20,181 nucleotides of DNA from Agrocybe praecox (taxonomy: Eukaryota > Basidiomycota > Agaricomycetes > Agaricales > Agrocybaceae). Of this stretch, positions 8,871 to 18,557 are shown piece after piece (the stretch's first letter is position 1; the number at the start of each line of letters is the position of its first letter). The notes beneath the pieces are model-generated. The model ran no database searches. It was not told the DNA's origin and was given only the letters and a program-made list of their open reading frames with translations. The stretch spans positions 1 to 20,181 of the forward strand of contig CAXHKQ010000209.1 of NCBI GenBank assembly GCA_964017145.1, read 5' to 3'. The position numbers were made by a program, and so were the translations under genes.

Positions 8871-10156
8871 AATTTTAGACCCGTACATCGACATCTTTGA
8901 AGGCCAATAACATCCAGCGATAACTTGTAAATACACCTTTGTAAGATTCTTTGCTCACACCTAGTATGCTCGACTTCACCTGGACTTCGTGCGTGCTTGC
9001 GTGCAGCTAATCGGTCGTCGGAGCAGACGCATCATCGAGGCAACCGAACTCCGGGGGCATTCGGACGCGCCACCGAGCGAGGATATCATGATTATGAATA
9101 ATTCAAATTCATAAAAGCCAGCGCAGCGCACGCACACAATTGCTTCGTTAAAATAATTTGGCATCAGACGCACATCTTCGAACAAACAAGTACCACCACC
9201 ACATACACCATATTCAGACGGGTGTTTTTTTCTTCGCCGCCGCCATGTCGAGTGGTGTGAGTATGAGTGACTGACGGCGCGGTGGCGCATGATGGCGAGT
9301 GCCGAGCATTTAACGCCCGAAACAATTAATAAACTCCAAAGCAATATATGCTCGACGTGCCGTGCGCCGTGCGGTGCGGAGTGTGTAAGTGTGAGTGCAC
9401 GAGAACACGTAAACGTTCACATCTGCTCCCCCGGCATTGATATGCCGGCAATGCGAGCCAACACGACGCACGATACAGCGGAGGGAGAATGCAGGGAGTG
9501 AGCATCGCATTTCTCTGCAACCAATCGCCATTCTTCGGGTATAAATTGTTCAGTGTGTAAGAGTAATGCGTACATGTACATATGTAGGTACCTACTACAG
9601 CCAAGTATATGTGTTACATCGTCGTATACTCCTGGTTTTGTTGGCTGGCGCCGTCGACGTCGTCGCCGAGCCCAGAAGAAAGTTCATCAATGCGAAACGT
9701 GTGCACGCCGCGCGAAACGCGAGCTGTATGTGTGCTTATGCTGCGCGCGGCAATCGCATGCATAAAGACGTTCGTATATACTATACAACATACTACACAA
9801 CAGACGTCGCGTCGTTTCTCTCGCGCTTCCATTGCAATGAAATATCGCAACATCCGAACTCGAGTGGAACGCGTATGTGTGTGTGTGTGGCGCGTTGGTT
9901 GGGCGCACACGCGCGCGTTGAACATTCATTTGTGGTATAAGCGATACGCTATCTTTCCGCCATAATATGTATACACACACGTGCAGACAGTAAACGCCAA
10001 AGACCGGGAGAACACGCGCGCACGCGCGCTCGCTCCTCGCATACGAAATTATGCACAATATTAAGCGCAAAATACCATATATATTTGTATTATATACATT
10101 GTACCGTAGTATATAAACTCATCAAGCGCCGAGCTGGCGATACTGTATCATGTGTA
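8871..10156. other. CA/CG-rich unassigned region
   Basis: CG-rich from about 8980 and CA/TG-rich from 9100 to 10070, with a TG run near 9873-9887. Open frames overlap on both strands and have low-complexity composition, so none is called. A short ATG with the strong context CGCCGCC at 9245 is followed by a stop after nine codons. A GTGAGT donor-like site lies four codons in, but nothing further supports an exon. Confidence 0.4.
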
Positions 10157-11498
10157 ACAGGCACTCCGGAAAGTCCGTGTATTAAGCAACTGTTGTTTTT
10201 GCAAAGGAAAACATAGGAAACATCGTTTTTCGTGTCTTTGTAAAACACAATTTTTTGTATGGGCAAATTGGTCCAGAGTCAAACCATGTCTTCAGAAAAT
10301 GTTATCTGGGTTTGGTTTCAGCAAAAAAAATGTTAAGGTTTTTTTTCTTCGAAATTCCGTACTGGCCATTTGGACACTAAAGATGATACTCGTACTTGGC
10401 GCCCAAATGTGGCAGTTACAGACTAAAACATCTACACCCTGTATCAGAATATGTGTTACATCGTAGAATAGCCGTATTATCTCCAGTTTTAAAATGTTTG
10501 TTATGAAATTCACTCTAAATTATAGGGATCGTCTATGGTTTAAGACTACGTCAACAGTTTTCAATTTTCCCGCCCTTGGCCTTAGTTACGATACCAAGTA
10601 TGTTGACAATTGAGTTGCGCGCTGACCGTTGGCAATCTCGTGGAAACTTGGACCATTCTCGATGAAGGGCTGCGTTTGAAGAGCCCAGACTTCCGCTTCT
10701 TTTGGCATTGACTCGAGCCTCCAACATATCACGAATGAAAAAATCTATCGCTTTATCATCTGGTGAAATCGATAGCCATTGTGTGAGCGGAATGTATTGT
10801 GAAACGATTCGATTCAGCCATTATTGATTCAAATGAGCTTTTTGCGACGAGGAAGAGTCTTACATCGATGTAAACGGTACGGACTTGAGCTTTTATTGTG
10901 TCCATGGATTTGATACACATATTAAAACTTGTTCTTGGCACTTTTGTATCATTTACCTAGACCCCAGGCTCCAGCGATTTTGTGTCGACCCGGAGGTCCA
11001 TGCCATCACAGAGGCAAGCATCGACGATCTGGTGGCCTTTCTCAAGCTCAGATTGTCGTCGGACCTCTATAATTTAACCAAACTCGATCGTTTTGTGTTT
11101 TTATAAATGGTTGAACCGTGGACAGATTTTTCTCCAAGAAGATTATGATTGTAAACGCTCCACCGATGATCAACTCTTTTATAGTCTCTACTTCTTCTGA
11201 TTTACCTTATGAACATGCACTTCATGGATTTCGTTCGGCCTCAATTCGAGATTATTCATCGAAATATGTATTCCAAAATTCAAAGCCCATGCAATTTCCG
11301 TACATTTCCTTGGATATTACACGTCACTTTTCAATCCATTGGACCTCAAGTAGTAACTTATTTTCGTCCTTCTTTTTTGCATATTTCAACGCTGCCAGTC
11401 TTGTTGTTACGATTTGCTAGCGCAGTTCAACTTTATTATTCGAACACGTTTGTAATGTGTCCTACTACCAAACGACACGGACTTTCCGGACTGCTTGT
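10157..11498 (-). mobile_element. mariner element, DD37D type, complete length but dead
   Basis: Terminal inverted repeats 10157-10180 and 11475-11498 match at 22 of 24 bases (shared core TCCGGAAAGTCCGTGT). Each end is flanked by TA (10155-10156 and 11499-11500), the Tc1/mariner target duplication. The 1342-bp length is normal for an intact mariner. The transposase reads on the minus strand and is broken by stops and shifts. The spacing between the second and third catalytic aspartates is 37 residues, which places it with DD37D (maT-like) mariners rather than the commoner DD34D group. Confidence 0.92.
10551..11420 (-). pseudogene. mariner DD37D transposase pseudogene
   Basis: Segments of an IS630/Tc1/mariner DDE transposase are recognisable in order from high to low coordinates. 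First is LEKNLSTVQPFIKTQNDRVW near 11137-11078, equivalent to the DEK.FTV...NRQNDRVW motif. The first catalytic Asp is replaced by Leu at 11135-11137. The second Asp (10857-10859) begins DSSSSQKAH, equivalent to QD.AP.H. The third Asp (10743-10745) lies in SPDDKAIDFFIRD, equivalent to SPDLNPLDFFIW. The C-terminus has ALHREWSKFP and then TKAKGGKIEN before a stop near 10551. In-frame stops occur just before and 12 codons after the second Asp, and frames change between segments. The enzyme cannot be active. Confidence 0.85.
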
Positions 11499-11500
11499 TA

Positions 11501-12237
11501 GTATGTTATATGCAGCGAACGAGTATAATATGCTACTTACGTTCGCACGTAGTGCCAAGTGAATTAGTATATAAATACCATACCACCACCACCAGCCATC
11601 ACGCAGGCAGACAGAGCATACGCACACACAGAGCATACTACTCACGAAGCATACGCATTTCTCGGCCTCGGAGCTCGGCGTGTGCGCACGCGCGCATCGT
11701 GAATTCATTTGGCTATAGAGCCCCAGTGTAATTTATTGCTTTTACAGCAACAGATAATGAGTACATTGATTAATGATTTGTCGAGATGTATTACATCTCA
11801 TCAGTATCGGCTCGTCGGCGGCGGCGGTGCCGACGCTTCTCTGACGACTGGCGAGATGCTGCGCGTACCAATAAAACAGAGCGGAACTCCGGCTACGTGC
11901 GGTCGAGCGCAAAGGATATGCTTGCGTATTCCGTATTCTGCACGTTTATGTGCTGATCGTCATCATCAAGCACCCCTATGCTCGCATTCGCATGTTGGTA
12001 ACTTGATTGTTTCGGTTAATAGGCGCGAAAGAGTTTGGGAAGTTGAATAGTAATTATGTTAAACGATTTACAATTTGAATAATCGCGTTTGTTTTTACAT
12101 GCTTAAACGATCAAGATCAATTTATAACACTGTATTTTTTAATAATAATTTATTCTTTTGTGACTTTATCATCATTCTGATTTCCCAAGTATGTTCACGT
12201 TGATAAAGCATCGCTTGATTTCGGCAATATCATTAAC
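11501..12237. other. intergenic, no supported gene
   Basis: One plus-strand open frame of 113 codons (11709-12050) has no domain, signal or repeat homology and an uneven composition, so I leave it uncalled. The stretch 12051-12237 is AT-rich and empty. Confidence 0.4.
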
Positions 12238-13412
12238 TAGCGGCTTCGCCGCCAGCGCCCTGCGGGCGGGCAAGGTGCGCTTCGCGCACTATATGTATCT
12301 CTTTACAAACAAAAAATAGCGGCCTCACCGCCAGCGCAGTGGGGGTGGGTGAATAAAGACTACTATTATATACACATTTTACGTTACGTTATATAGAAAT
12401 CCCCGTTCACGTTGCCAATCAAACATATTCTACGAAAACCCGAGTTGAACCTGAGTTGAATTGATCCTAAGAAACATTCTGGCATATCGATGCCCTTTAA
12501 ATACTCTACGATCGCCCAAAACACCTTTGGTGGTTGGTGCGTTCAAAAATTTCGATGGCGCTAATGGGTTAACAATAGCATACAAATCATAGTTGGTCCA
12601 ACGATGTTCAAAGTGAAGTGCAAATTTCCATTACATTTGGTTTTCTGGACGTCGCGCAATGATATATCCCATACATATCCCAAAGATTGTAATTTATATA
12701 GAATAGCCAGCCCAGCGAGCTACCTAAAATTGTGCATGGTCATACTTTGGGTCAAAACCCACACAACAGACTTAATTTCACCCTAATCGGAAAATCCTTT
12801 CAAATTTTATGCGCATTACAAATATTTCGACAAAACAATGACTATTTTTGTATATTTTTGATGTCGCATATGGGTTAACATGTACTATCTATACTAAACA
12901 ACCTTTCCGCGGCTTCGATACCAAAAAATATTTCAAAATCGACCGAAAACACGCCTATTTTCGATGCGCTCAAGAACTGGCTGGCGCTAATGGGTTAACA
13001 ATAACATTCAAATCTCAGTTGACTTATGGTCGACGTATGTGCCAATTTTCATCACATATGGTTCGCTGGACGTCGTGCAATGATGCGAAAACTACATATC
13101 CCAAATATTATCATTTATATAGGAAGCGCCCTCAATCGAAATCAACCTGTAATTATGCATGGACATACTTTGGGTCAGTACCCACACAACACATTTTATT
13201 GCACCCCGATTGAAGGTTCCGTTCTAAAGTTATATGCATAACAAATATTCCGACAATAACGCCATCTACAGGCATTTTCCGGAATGTTAACACGTACGAA
13301 CACAGCTTAGAACAACACAAACATAACGCAAGTTGTTTCACGACAATCGGATGAACCGTTTGGGCGTGATGCTACTACATACATAGACCATTCATTTTTA
13401 TATAATAGATAA
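12238..13412 (+). mobile_element. unclassified retroelement-like repeat
   Basis: Starts with a GC-rich hairpin cluster in AT-rich surroundings, including two similar copies of TAGCGGC(T/C)TC(G/A)CCGCCAGCGC at 12238-12258 and 12317-12337. The body holds two diverged copies of one module. GGCGCTAATGGGTTAACAAT appears at 12557 and 12983, and CTGGACGTCG at 12645 and 13066, a period of 421-426 bp. The end, ATCGGATGAACCGTTTGGGC near 13347 followed by GTGATGCTAC and an ATA-rich tail, resembles 3' ends of RTE-like non-LTR elements in insects as I remember them. No reverse transcriptase is present and no target duplication was found. The boundaries are estimates. Confidence 0.45.
12240..12289. repeat. 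GC-rich hairpin cluster
   Basis: GCGGCTTCGCCGC (12240-12252) and GTGCGCTTCGCGCAC (12275-12289) are perfect short stems sharing a TTC loop. A GC-rich link with partial self-complementarity lies between them. Confidence 0.8.
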
Positions 13413-14602
13413 GTTGTATGGAAGTTCTTATTGTTATGAAAACGCATTATATTCTAAAAAAGGGCAATAAAAATGACGACAAAGTCACGAACGAACAACA
13501 TATTATTTCGAAAAGATCGTTTTATGGAAGGTTGACTATAAATATAATTCGTTTCGGCCTTCTTTTGAAGCCTAATAACGACAATTATTGTCATGAGCCT
13601 CTTGGTTGAGATACAAATAAATGTCTTATAAAAATGTCCTGTAGATCATCGACTTCATTTCATTAAACAAAATTGTATTTTCTTATTATCTAGCAAATGC
13701 TGCTTCGATCATGATTGAAATATATCTGCAACATAAACAGTTTGCAAGTATGTATAATACTTGTCGAAAAATGAAAAACAAAAAGGTCACCCCGTATTTT
13801 ACACATCGCACGTACGAATACGGCTCGACATCTACTTGATTGATTTACTCGAAATACGAATACAAATTAGAGATCAAAAGAATCAAAAACACAGATAATA
13901 ATTAAAATAGATACAGTTTACCGAACTGTTTCAAAATATATGTTCGGCGCCGTTTCGACTATGTTGACTCAGAGAGCGCGCGGCCAATGACTCGTCTCCG
14001 TCTCCACAGCCACAAATGCATCTCGGTCTCATGTTCACACATCGTTAATCGGTGCGGTGTTTCTCGCGCGAGATACGCCTCCAGTGCACGCGCTGACGGC
14101 GGTCGCGACGCCGCACGCCACAGACAATAAATAGATACCGCCGACAAGGCAAATACTCGCGCGATTTTATTGTGTCTATAGTATGTGCTCGGATGAGTAT
14201 GTCGCAGATTATTAAAACACTAAACACTGATAAGCCGGGGGTAATTCAGTCCCATCGACCACATGAGCAGATCGGCAGAACGCATACTGGGATCATACCC
14301 ATGTGAATGCACAATCTATTGCACGAATCTGGCGAACAGCGTCCAATATTATACAGTCAGAGTTTCGCTGATCGCTAGATATGCATTCGTCTCTAGCATT
14401 TATGGATTTTGAAGAATTGATGACCTGAATGACCTGAAGAGGTCAACCATGTAACAAGTCAAATTCGACTAATTTGAAGAAGAATGAGGCTCTTCGACCC
14501 TAATGTTTTTATGTTCCTAGCATATAACATGCCATTTAAACAAAATCTTGATCGTCCTTTCCGGTTGGTGAACCGTTGAGCAAATGGATGTAAATATTCG
14601 TG
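13413..14602. other. intergenic, no supported gene
   Basis: AT-rich to about 13940, then a CG-rich island (13945-14165), then AT-rich again. Frames are short and featureless. A cluster of AGGTCA half-sites at 14421-14445 is listed separately. Confidence 0.4.
14421..14445. promoter_or_regulatory. cluster of three AGGTCA half-sites
   Basis: TGACCT at 14421-14426 and 14430-14435 form a direct repeat with three-base spacing. AGGTCA at 14440-14445 faces away from the second with four-base spacing (everted). AGGTCA is the core nuclear-receptor half-site. Whether anything binds here is unknown. Confidence 0.25.
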
Positions 14603-14740
14603 AGATGAAACATATTTTCAATGAAATTATTCTATCGGTGAGTGATGTACGTTACTTGAAAAATCCATTGATAATTGTCACCAGGGGCCCTAAAAACGCG
14701 TGTCATACTTTGGTATATTTAATTGAATTCCATGGCCCAT
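14603..14740. repeat. degraded repeat (rep-B copy 2)
   Basis: Patchy similarity to 7262-7440, as described there. An open frame of 89 codons (14584-14853) overlaps it but shows no domain. The following stretch, 14854-15067, is AT-rich and unassigned. Confidence 0.35.
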
Positions 14741-15289
14741 GTTTTTCGGTTAAAAGTTTTTTTATTTTAGGCAGCGGTACCGACCTGACAAAGGTTTTTG
14801 ATTTGGATATTGATACTAGATACTACATGGTTAACAGTAGACGCCCCAGGTAACGCGACGGCGTTATTTCATCCTTTCTCTTTGATATTACTCGGTCCCT
14901 ATGTGTTTAATCTGGATACTTTTTTGTTACTTTGTAAGTCTGATTTTTCACAACACGATACAATTTTTTTTATTTTTTTATGATGAAAATAGCTATCATA
15001 TTACTGGGCTCAAAGTTGAATACGACTCCGCGTACCACGTGAATAACACGCTCGTGTTACATTCGGCCGTATCATGAGAAATCGGCGCGTAATATTTATT
15101 ACGGCGTAAGGTTTATTATCACATGCCAGTTCATAAGGAATATTCAGAACTATTTTCTTATTTGGTATCATAGGAATGGTTTACTTATGCGCAAATTCTG
15201 TTTCGTGCGACGTTGCCATTTTCGAGAGAGCGGATGAACTAAATGAATTTTGGCGGCGATTGTCAGCTGTTTGATGTCGTTGATATTAG

Positions 15290-15507
15290 CAGTGTTGCCG
15301 ATCTTATAATCCTAAGATTCTAAAATCGTACCGTCATCTGCAGTTTTCGTCGGTAGACTAATCTATATTACCGAAGTCGGTAAAATATATTGCGCTGTTT
15401 TGCAGATTTGTTTTGCTTGTAATCTTTCTTGTATTATTTTTTGGCGAAACTAGAACTTTCTGGTACACATTTCTAGATTCAAAAGGTACAAGCCTCCGGC
15501 AACACTG
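15290..15507. mobile_element. 218-bp hAT-type MITE
   Basis: Perfect 11-bp terminal repeats CAGTGTTGCCG (15290-15300, complement at 15497-15507) continue imperfectly for about 45 bp, sharing ATTCTA/AATCTAGAAA- and GTACC-like blocks. The flanking 8-mers GATATTAG (15282-15289) and GATATCAC (15508-15515) agree at 6 of 8. The size and 8-bp duplication fit a hAT MITE. Confidence 0.65.
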
Positions 15508-15899
15508 GATATCACAAACAGCCGACGCGACGCGCAAATCATCACAACATGGACGCTGACAAAAATCTCGTGCACCTGAAATCAATTTGCGGCATGGCAC
15601 GAGATTTTTTCGGGTGTAGTTGAAATTGAAACGCAGTCCAGCTGTGAAAATGGGGGGTGTGAAGCGTGGGGATGTGAAGAAGTGTTTTTTTTTGTGGTTG
15701 TGGAGGGCGATGGTTTCAGGATTCTGTTGAGGTGCAGTTGAAAAAAATCGAACACGGTAAAAGTGCTCTGTGAACTTCGATTACGACACAAATACACGGA
15801 CAACATATCATAAGGGGACCTATTCGTTCAACATTAAATAAGGAATGTTCTGTCACTTTCGAGTCTTGTGATATCAAATTTCCTTATGAGCGATGAACT

Positions 15900-15939
15900 T
15901 TCCTTATATAAGGAATATTTCCTTATATAAGGAAATATT
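15900..15939. repeat. tandem palindromes
   Basis: TTCCTTATATAAGGAA, a perfect 16-bp palindrome, occurs at 15900-15915 and 15919-15934. The second lies inside a 26-bp perfect palindrome (15914-15939). More CCTTAT/ATAAGG words occur at 15838 and 15882. Confidence 0.9.
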
Positions 15940-15965
15940 CGCGCGTTCGGAAATCTCATGATACG

Positions 15966-16244
15966 CCTGATTGTTGTTGTACGCTGCGCGTGAAGAGAGC
16001 GTGTTGCTGTGTTCTGTCATCCAGAAATGTCATAACAAAGACGTTTCGGCGAATGAAAATGCGCGGTCGACGTGTTTGTTTTGATTATGAACTGACATTT
16101 GAACAGACATGCAGAACATGCCTCTCTTTCTGACTCTCTCACTTTCCTCGCGCAACAACAATTGCACACAGACAACGCGCCTCGACTGTGGCTCACGTGG
16201 TAGACCGAGTCGTATTTTTTGTGTGGGGCGTCGACTGTTAAAAC
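15966..16244. other. intergenic, no feature seen
   Basis: No repeat end or coding signal recognised before the third rep-A copy. Confidence 0.4.
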
Positions 16245-16890
16245 AGTTGTTGGCGCTAACCCTTGCAAAATCTCCATTTTTCGCGATTTATACAGCTTAA
16301 TTTCTACCCTGGTGACACCACTTTGAATTTGGAAATTGATAATAGTTACTGGGGGCCGAATACGACGAAAACCGTAAATTCGACATTTTGTTGATTTTGA
16401 GAATTGTGAGTTTATGCTTTTTGGCGGCACCCTTTCCGCAAAATGCTCGAGCAATCCCAAAATCGCATGCACGATATGTCGGAAGATTGTTTTCATATCT
16501 TTAGGGAATCATGAATCTTCATCTGCCAAACTTTTCTGTTCCCGATATTATTTGATGGACTTATTGAAGTTTTCGTCAGTAAAAGACACATTTAGGCGTC
16601 GACTGCGCGCATCGTCTTCGGTGCCCAAATAACAGGTAAGGAATTTTGGGAAACAATTGCGATTTTAGTTTTTGGATGGGGAAGAACGTACACCAAACGT
16701 AATGCGACATGTTTTGGCTCCAGTCGCTCTTTTTCCCATCAGAAAACAGTGGTACATCAAGAATCGAAATTCCCACATGTCCATTAGCTCGTATTTGATG
16801 AACTGCGTGTTACAATAAACGGCATATGGAATGTCATGACAGTTTTTTACTCCTCATTTAAAAGATGACACTTCCGGAAAATGTTATCGA
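16245..16890 (+). repeat. rep-A family copy 3
   Basis: Shares landmarks with the other two copies: GCTAACCCTTGCAAAA near 16256, GGCGGCACCC near 16423, TTTAGGCGTCGACTGCGCGC near 16591, GTTTTGGCTCCAG near 16711, and GCGTGTTACAATAAA near 16805. It keeps the middle segment missing from copy 1 and lacks the tandem array of copy 2. Ends are estimated from where similarity fades. Confidence 0.7.
16414..16632 (+). pseudogene. open frame shared by rep-A copies (copy 3)
   Basis: Same length (72 codons) as the frame in copy 2, and its stop is at the homologous codon. The C-terminal FRRRLRASSSVPK aligns with FRRPLRALPSLPK. A splice-donor-like CAG|GTAAG follows the stop in this copy (near 16637), with AAG|GTACAG in copy 2. 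The product is unknown and no domain was recognised. Confidence 0.3.
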
Positions 16891-17191
16891 TTTGAGAGTA
16901 GTGGCACCAGAACATCGATTTTCCCGGGACATAATGAACCATGTAGTATTTTTATCGATTGCATATTGGTGCCATATGCGCCCAATCCAATCACAAATGT
17001 ATTGTATCTTCTCGACATTGACTTAACATCGAGCTAGAGCCTATCAAGGATAGTTAGCAATCTCATAGGTATGAGCCTAGTACACACACACACAAACACT
17101 CGCGCGACTCGATTGTGTGACGTACGACCGACGACGGGCTATCAGCGAAACCGCGCGGCGATTCAGCACACCCGCATGGTTGCAAGTCGAA
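16891..17191. other. upstream region of the transporter gene
   Basis: AT-rich to about 17060, then a short CA run (17082-17093) and CG-rich sequence toward the presumed transcription start. I see no TATA box at a fixed distance. The 11-mer TTGCAAGTCGA is repeated at 17180-17190 and 17196-17206. Confidence 0.4.
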
Positions 17192-17197
17192 TCAGTT
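17192..17197 (+). promoter_or_regulatory. possible initiator element
   Basis: TCAGTT fits the arthropod initiator consensus TCAKTY, lies between the two TTGCAAGTCGA repeats, and would give a 5' UTR of about 330 bases if unspliced. A GGTTA word resembling a downstream promoter element lies about 31 bases on, slightly off the standard position. Six-base matches are common by chance. Confidence 0.25.
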
Positions 17198-17218
17198 GCA
17201 AGTCGAAAGTCTCGTGAA

Positions 17219-17284
17219 ATGCTGGTTACTGGTCGTGTTATTATTTGTTCGCGTGCCTTTACGATTTGTTTGCGGAAATTTTAG
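17219..17284 (+). other. upstream ORF 1 (21 codons)
   Basis: An ATG preceded by A at -3 opens a short frame ending at TAG 17282-17284, well before the main start. It matters only if this part of the leader is in the mature mRNA. Confidence 0.35.
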
Positions 17285-17396
17285 TCGCGCTTCTGGCTCC
17301 ATCCGTTCGCCCGCCGCTATTATTATCCCACGACAGAGATATCGGAGCAGCAGGTGTGCTCTGGCGTTATCGCAGTGCCGATTGCGCTGCCCTCCG

Positions 17397-17483
17397 ATGT
17401 GCATCGCTTCGAGTTCGCGCCCGGTTAATTTGCCAATTAGTTATCGAGTGATTCCAGTCGAGAGTCTGACACTCTGGCGCTGA
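17397..17483 (+). other. upstream ORF 2 (28 codons)
   Basis: ATG at 17397, stop at 17481-17483, 41 bases before the transporter start codon. It begins MCIASSSRP and ends VESLTLWR. It is out of frame with the main ORF and could dampen its translation. Confidence 0.35.
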
Positions 17484-17524
17484 CTCGAGTGTGTGTCTAA
17501 TCTGTGTGAATTCCCATCACCGCC

Positions 17525-17998
17525 ATGAAGTCCGCCAAATCGAAGACGACCACCGGTCAAGAACCGGGCGTGAAAAAGTCTATCGTTGTTGATTCAGCAG
17601 CCGCCATCGATCTGGACGACATTCTGCGAGAGATCGGCGAGACGGGCGCCCATCGCACCATCAGCTGGGCGCTGTGGTGCTCGGTGGTGTTGCTCGCCAC
17701 GCTGCCCTACATGAGCTACATATTCACCGCCGGCCAGCTGGACTATCGCTGTGCGGTGCCCGAGTGCGAGCCGGTGCGGGAGGATTCGGTGGCCGTCGAT
17801 TTTAGCGGAGGCGCGTGGCTGAGCAATGCGATGCCGGTGGCAGCGGATGGTCGGCCGGCTCGATGTGAGCGCTATCGCTGGGTGGGCGGCGATGGTGGCG
17901 TCACAGATGTATGTGGCGAAGCGGCGTTTAATCGGTCGATGGTGGAGAGGTGCGATCGGTTTGTGTACGATGGAGACGAAGTGACGATAGTGAAAGAG
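17525..17998 (+). CDS. SLC22-type organic cation transporter, first coding exon (partial gene)
   Basis: Encodes the first 158 residues of a plasma-membrane major-facilitator solute carrier of the organic cation/anion/carnitine (SLC22) type. The start is chosen for its strong context, CACCGCCATG. A polar N-terminus holds the family's acidic lead DLDDILREIGETG (residues 29-41). The first membrane segment is about residues 46-68, around VVLLATLPYMSYIFTAG. The family LDYRC.VPEC motif follows (72-81), then a large extracellular loop with cysteines at 76, 81, 114, 130 and 143 and an NRS glycosylation site at 136-138. CDRFVYDGDEVTIVKE matches the stretch before the WNLVC-like motif that in other insect members starts the next exon. 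The exon ends at GAG|GTGTGT in phase 0, and reading past it gives only 12 more codons. The remaining membrane segments lie outside the window. The substrate cannot be told from this part. Confidence 0.9.
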
Positions 17999-18557
17999 GT
18001 GTGTATTGTTTACGACGGGTGTAGTACAGTTGATTGATTTGATTAGATAGAAAACTGGACGACTGTATTGAGCATGACAATTGTGTACTAATTGCGGAAT
18101 CATTACATGACTAGCAAAATCAAATTGAAATACATACAGGGTACGTTATTATTCTTAGGCCCCTAGAATCATCAGTTGAAAGCAAGCTGTTACACGTGCG
18201 TGAACTCCCCTTGTAAGTGGAAAAATGGAGAAATAAAAATGGAAATGACATGGATTGTAAATCTGTGGATGCAGAATTGAAGATTAAAATTGGGCATTGT
18301 GACTATGGATTTGACATGAAGGCTCTCTCTGAAAAGTTGTAGCCATTCAAAGATGTAGAATTATGAAACTCCCATACAACAACTCAATCTTCAACTGCTC
18401 ATATCTTCGGGCATTGGCTTTTTAACGACACGTGCCACGTGCTTGACTTCCCCTTGTTAGACAAGCGATTTCAAATGCAGTGCACGAGTCGCCTGATGCA
18501 CTTCGCGATATTTTCCGAAATAAAAATAAAATATTCAAAAGAGAGAAGTCCCATCTA
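17999..18557 (+). other. intron 1 of the transporter gene, first part
   Basis: AT-rich noncoding DNA after the splice donor. An imperfect 24-bp direct repeat (20 of 24 bases) lies at 18193-18216 and 18436-18459, both starting CACGTGC and containing CCCCTTGT, 243 bp apart. It may mark a decayed repeat. No exon is seen. Confidence 0.55.

Larger units (their letters stand above)
15068..15965. mobile_element. inverted-repeat element with a nested MITE
   Basis: CGTATCATGAGA (15068-15079), continuing as a GCGCGTAATATTT-like stretch, is mirrored by the complement of 15933-15965, which has the same order with small gaps. Both arms also carry ATAAGGAA words further in. Outer limits and target duplication are unclear, so the true ends may lie 20-30 bp further out. 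There is no recognisable transposase. Confidence 0.5.

Noticed and set aside
15900..15934. Serum-response (CArG) boxes
   Set aside because: CCTTATATAAGG has eight A/T bases between CC and GG rather than six, so it does not fit the consensus.
16017..16496. 159-codon minus-strand frame
   Set aside because: It runs antisense across a rep-A copy and unrelated flank, so it is most likely a chance frame.
18001..18037. Transporter coding sequence continuing to the stop at 18037
   Set aside because: The last 12 codons are not family-like and directly follow a good GT donor at the expected exon end.
17594..18103. 169-codon minus-strand frame
   Set aside because: It is the shadow of the GC-rich transporter exon on the opposite strand.
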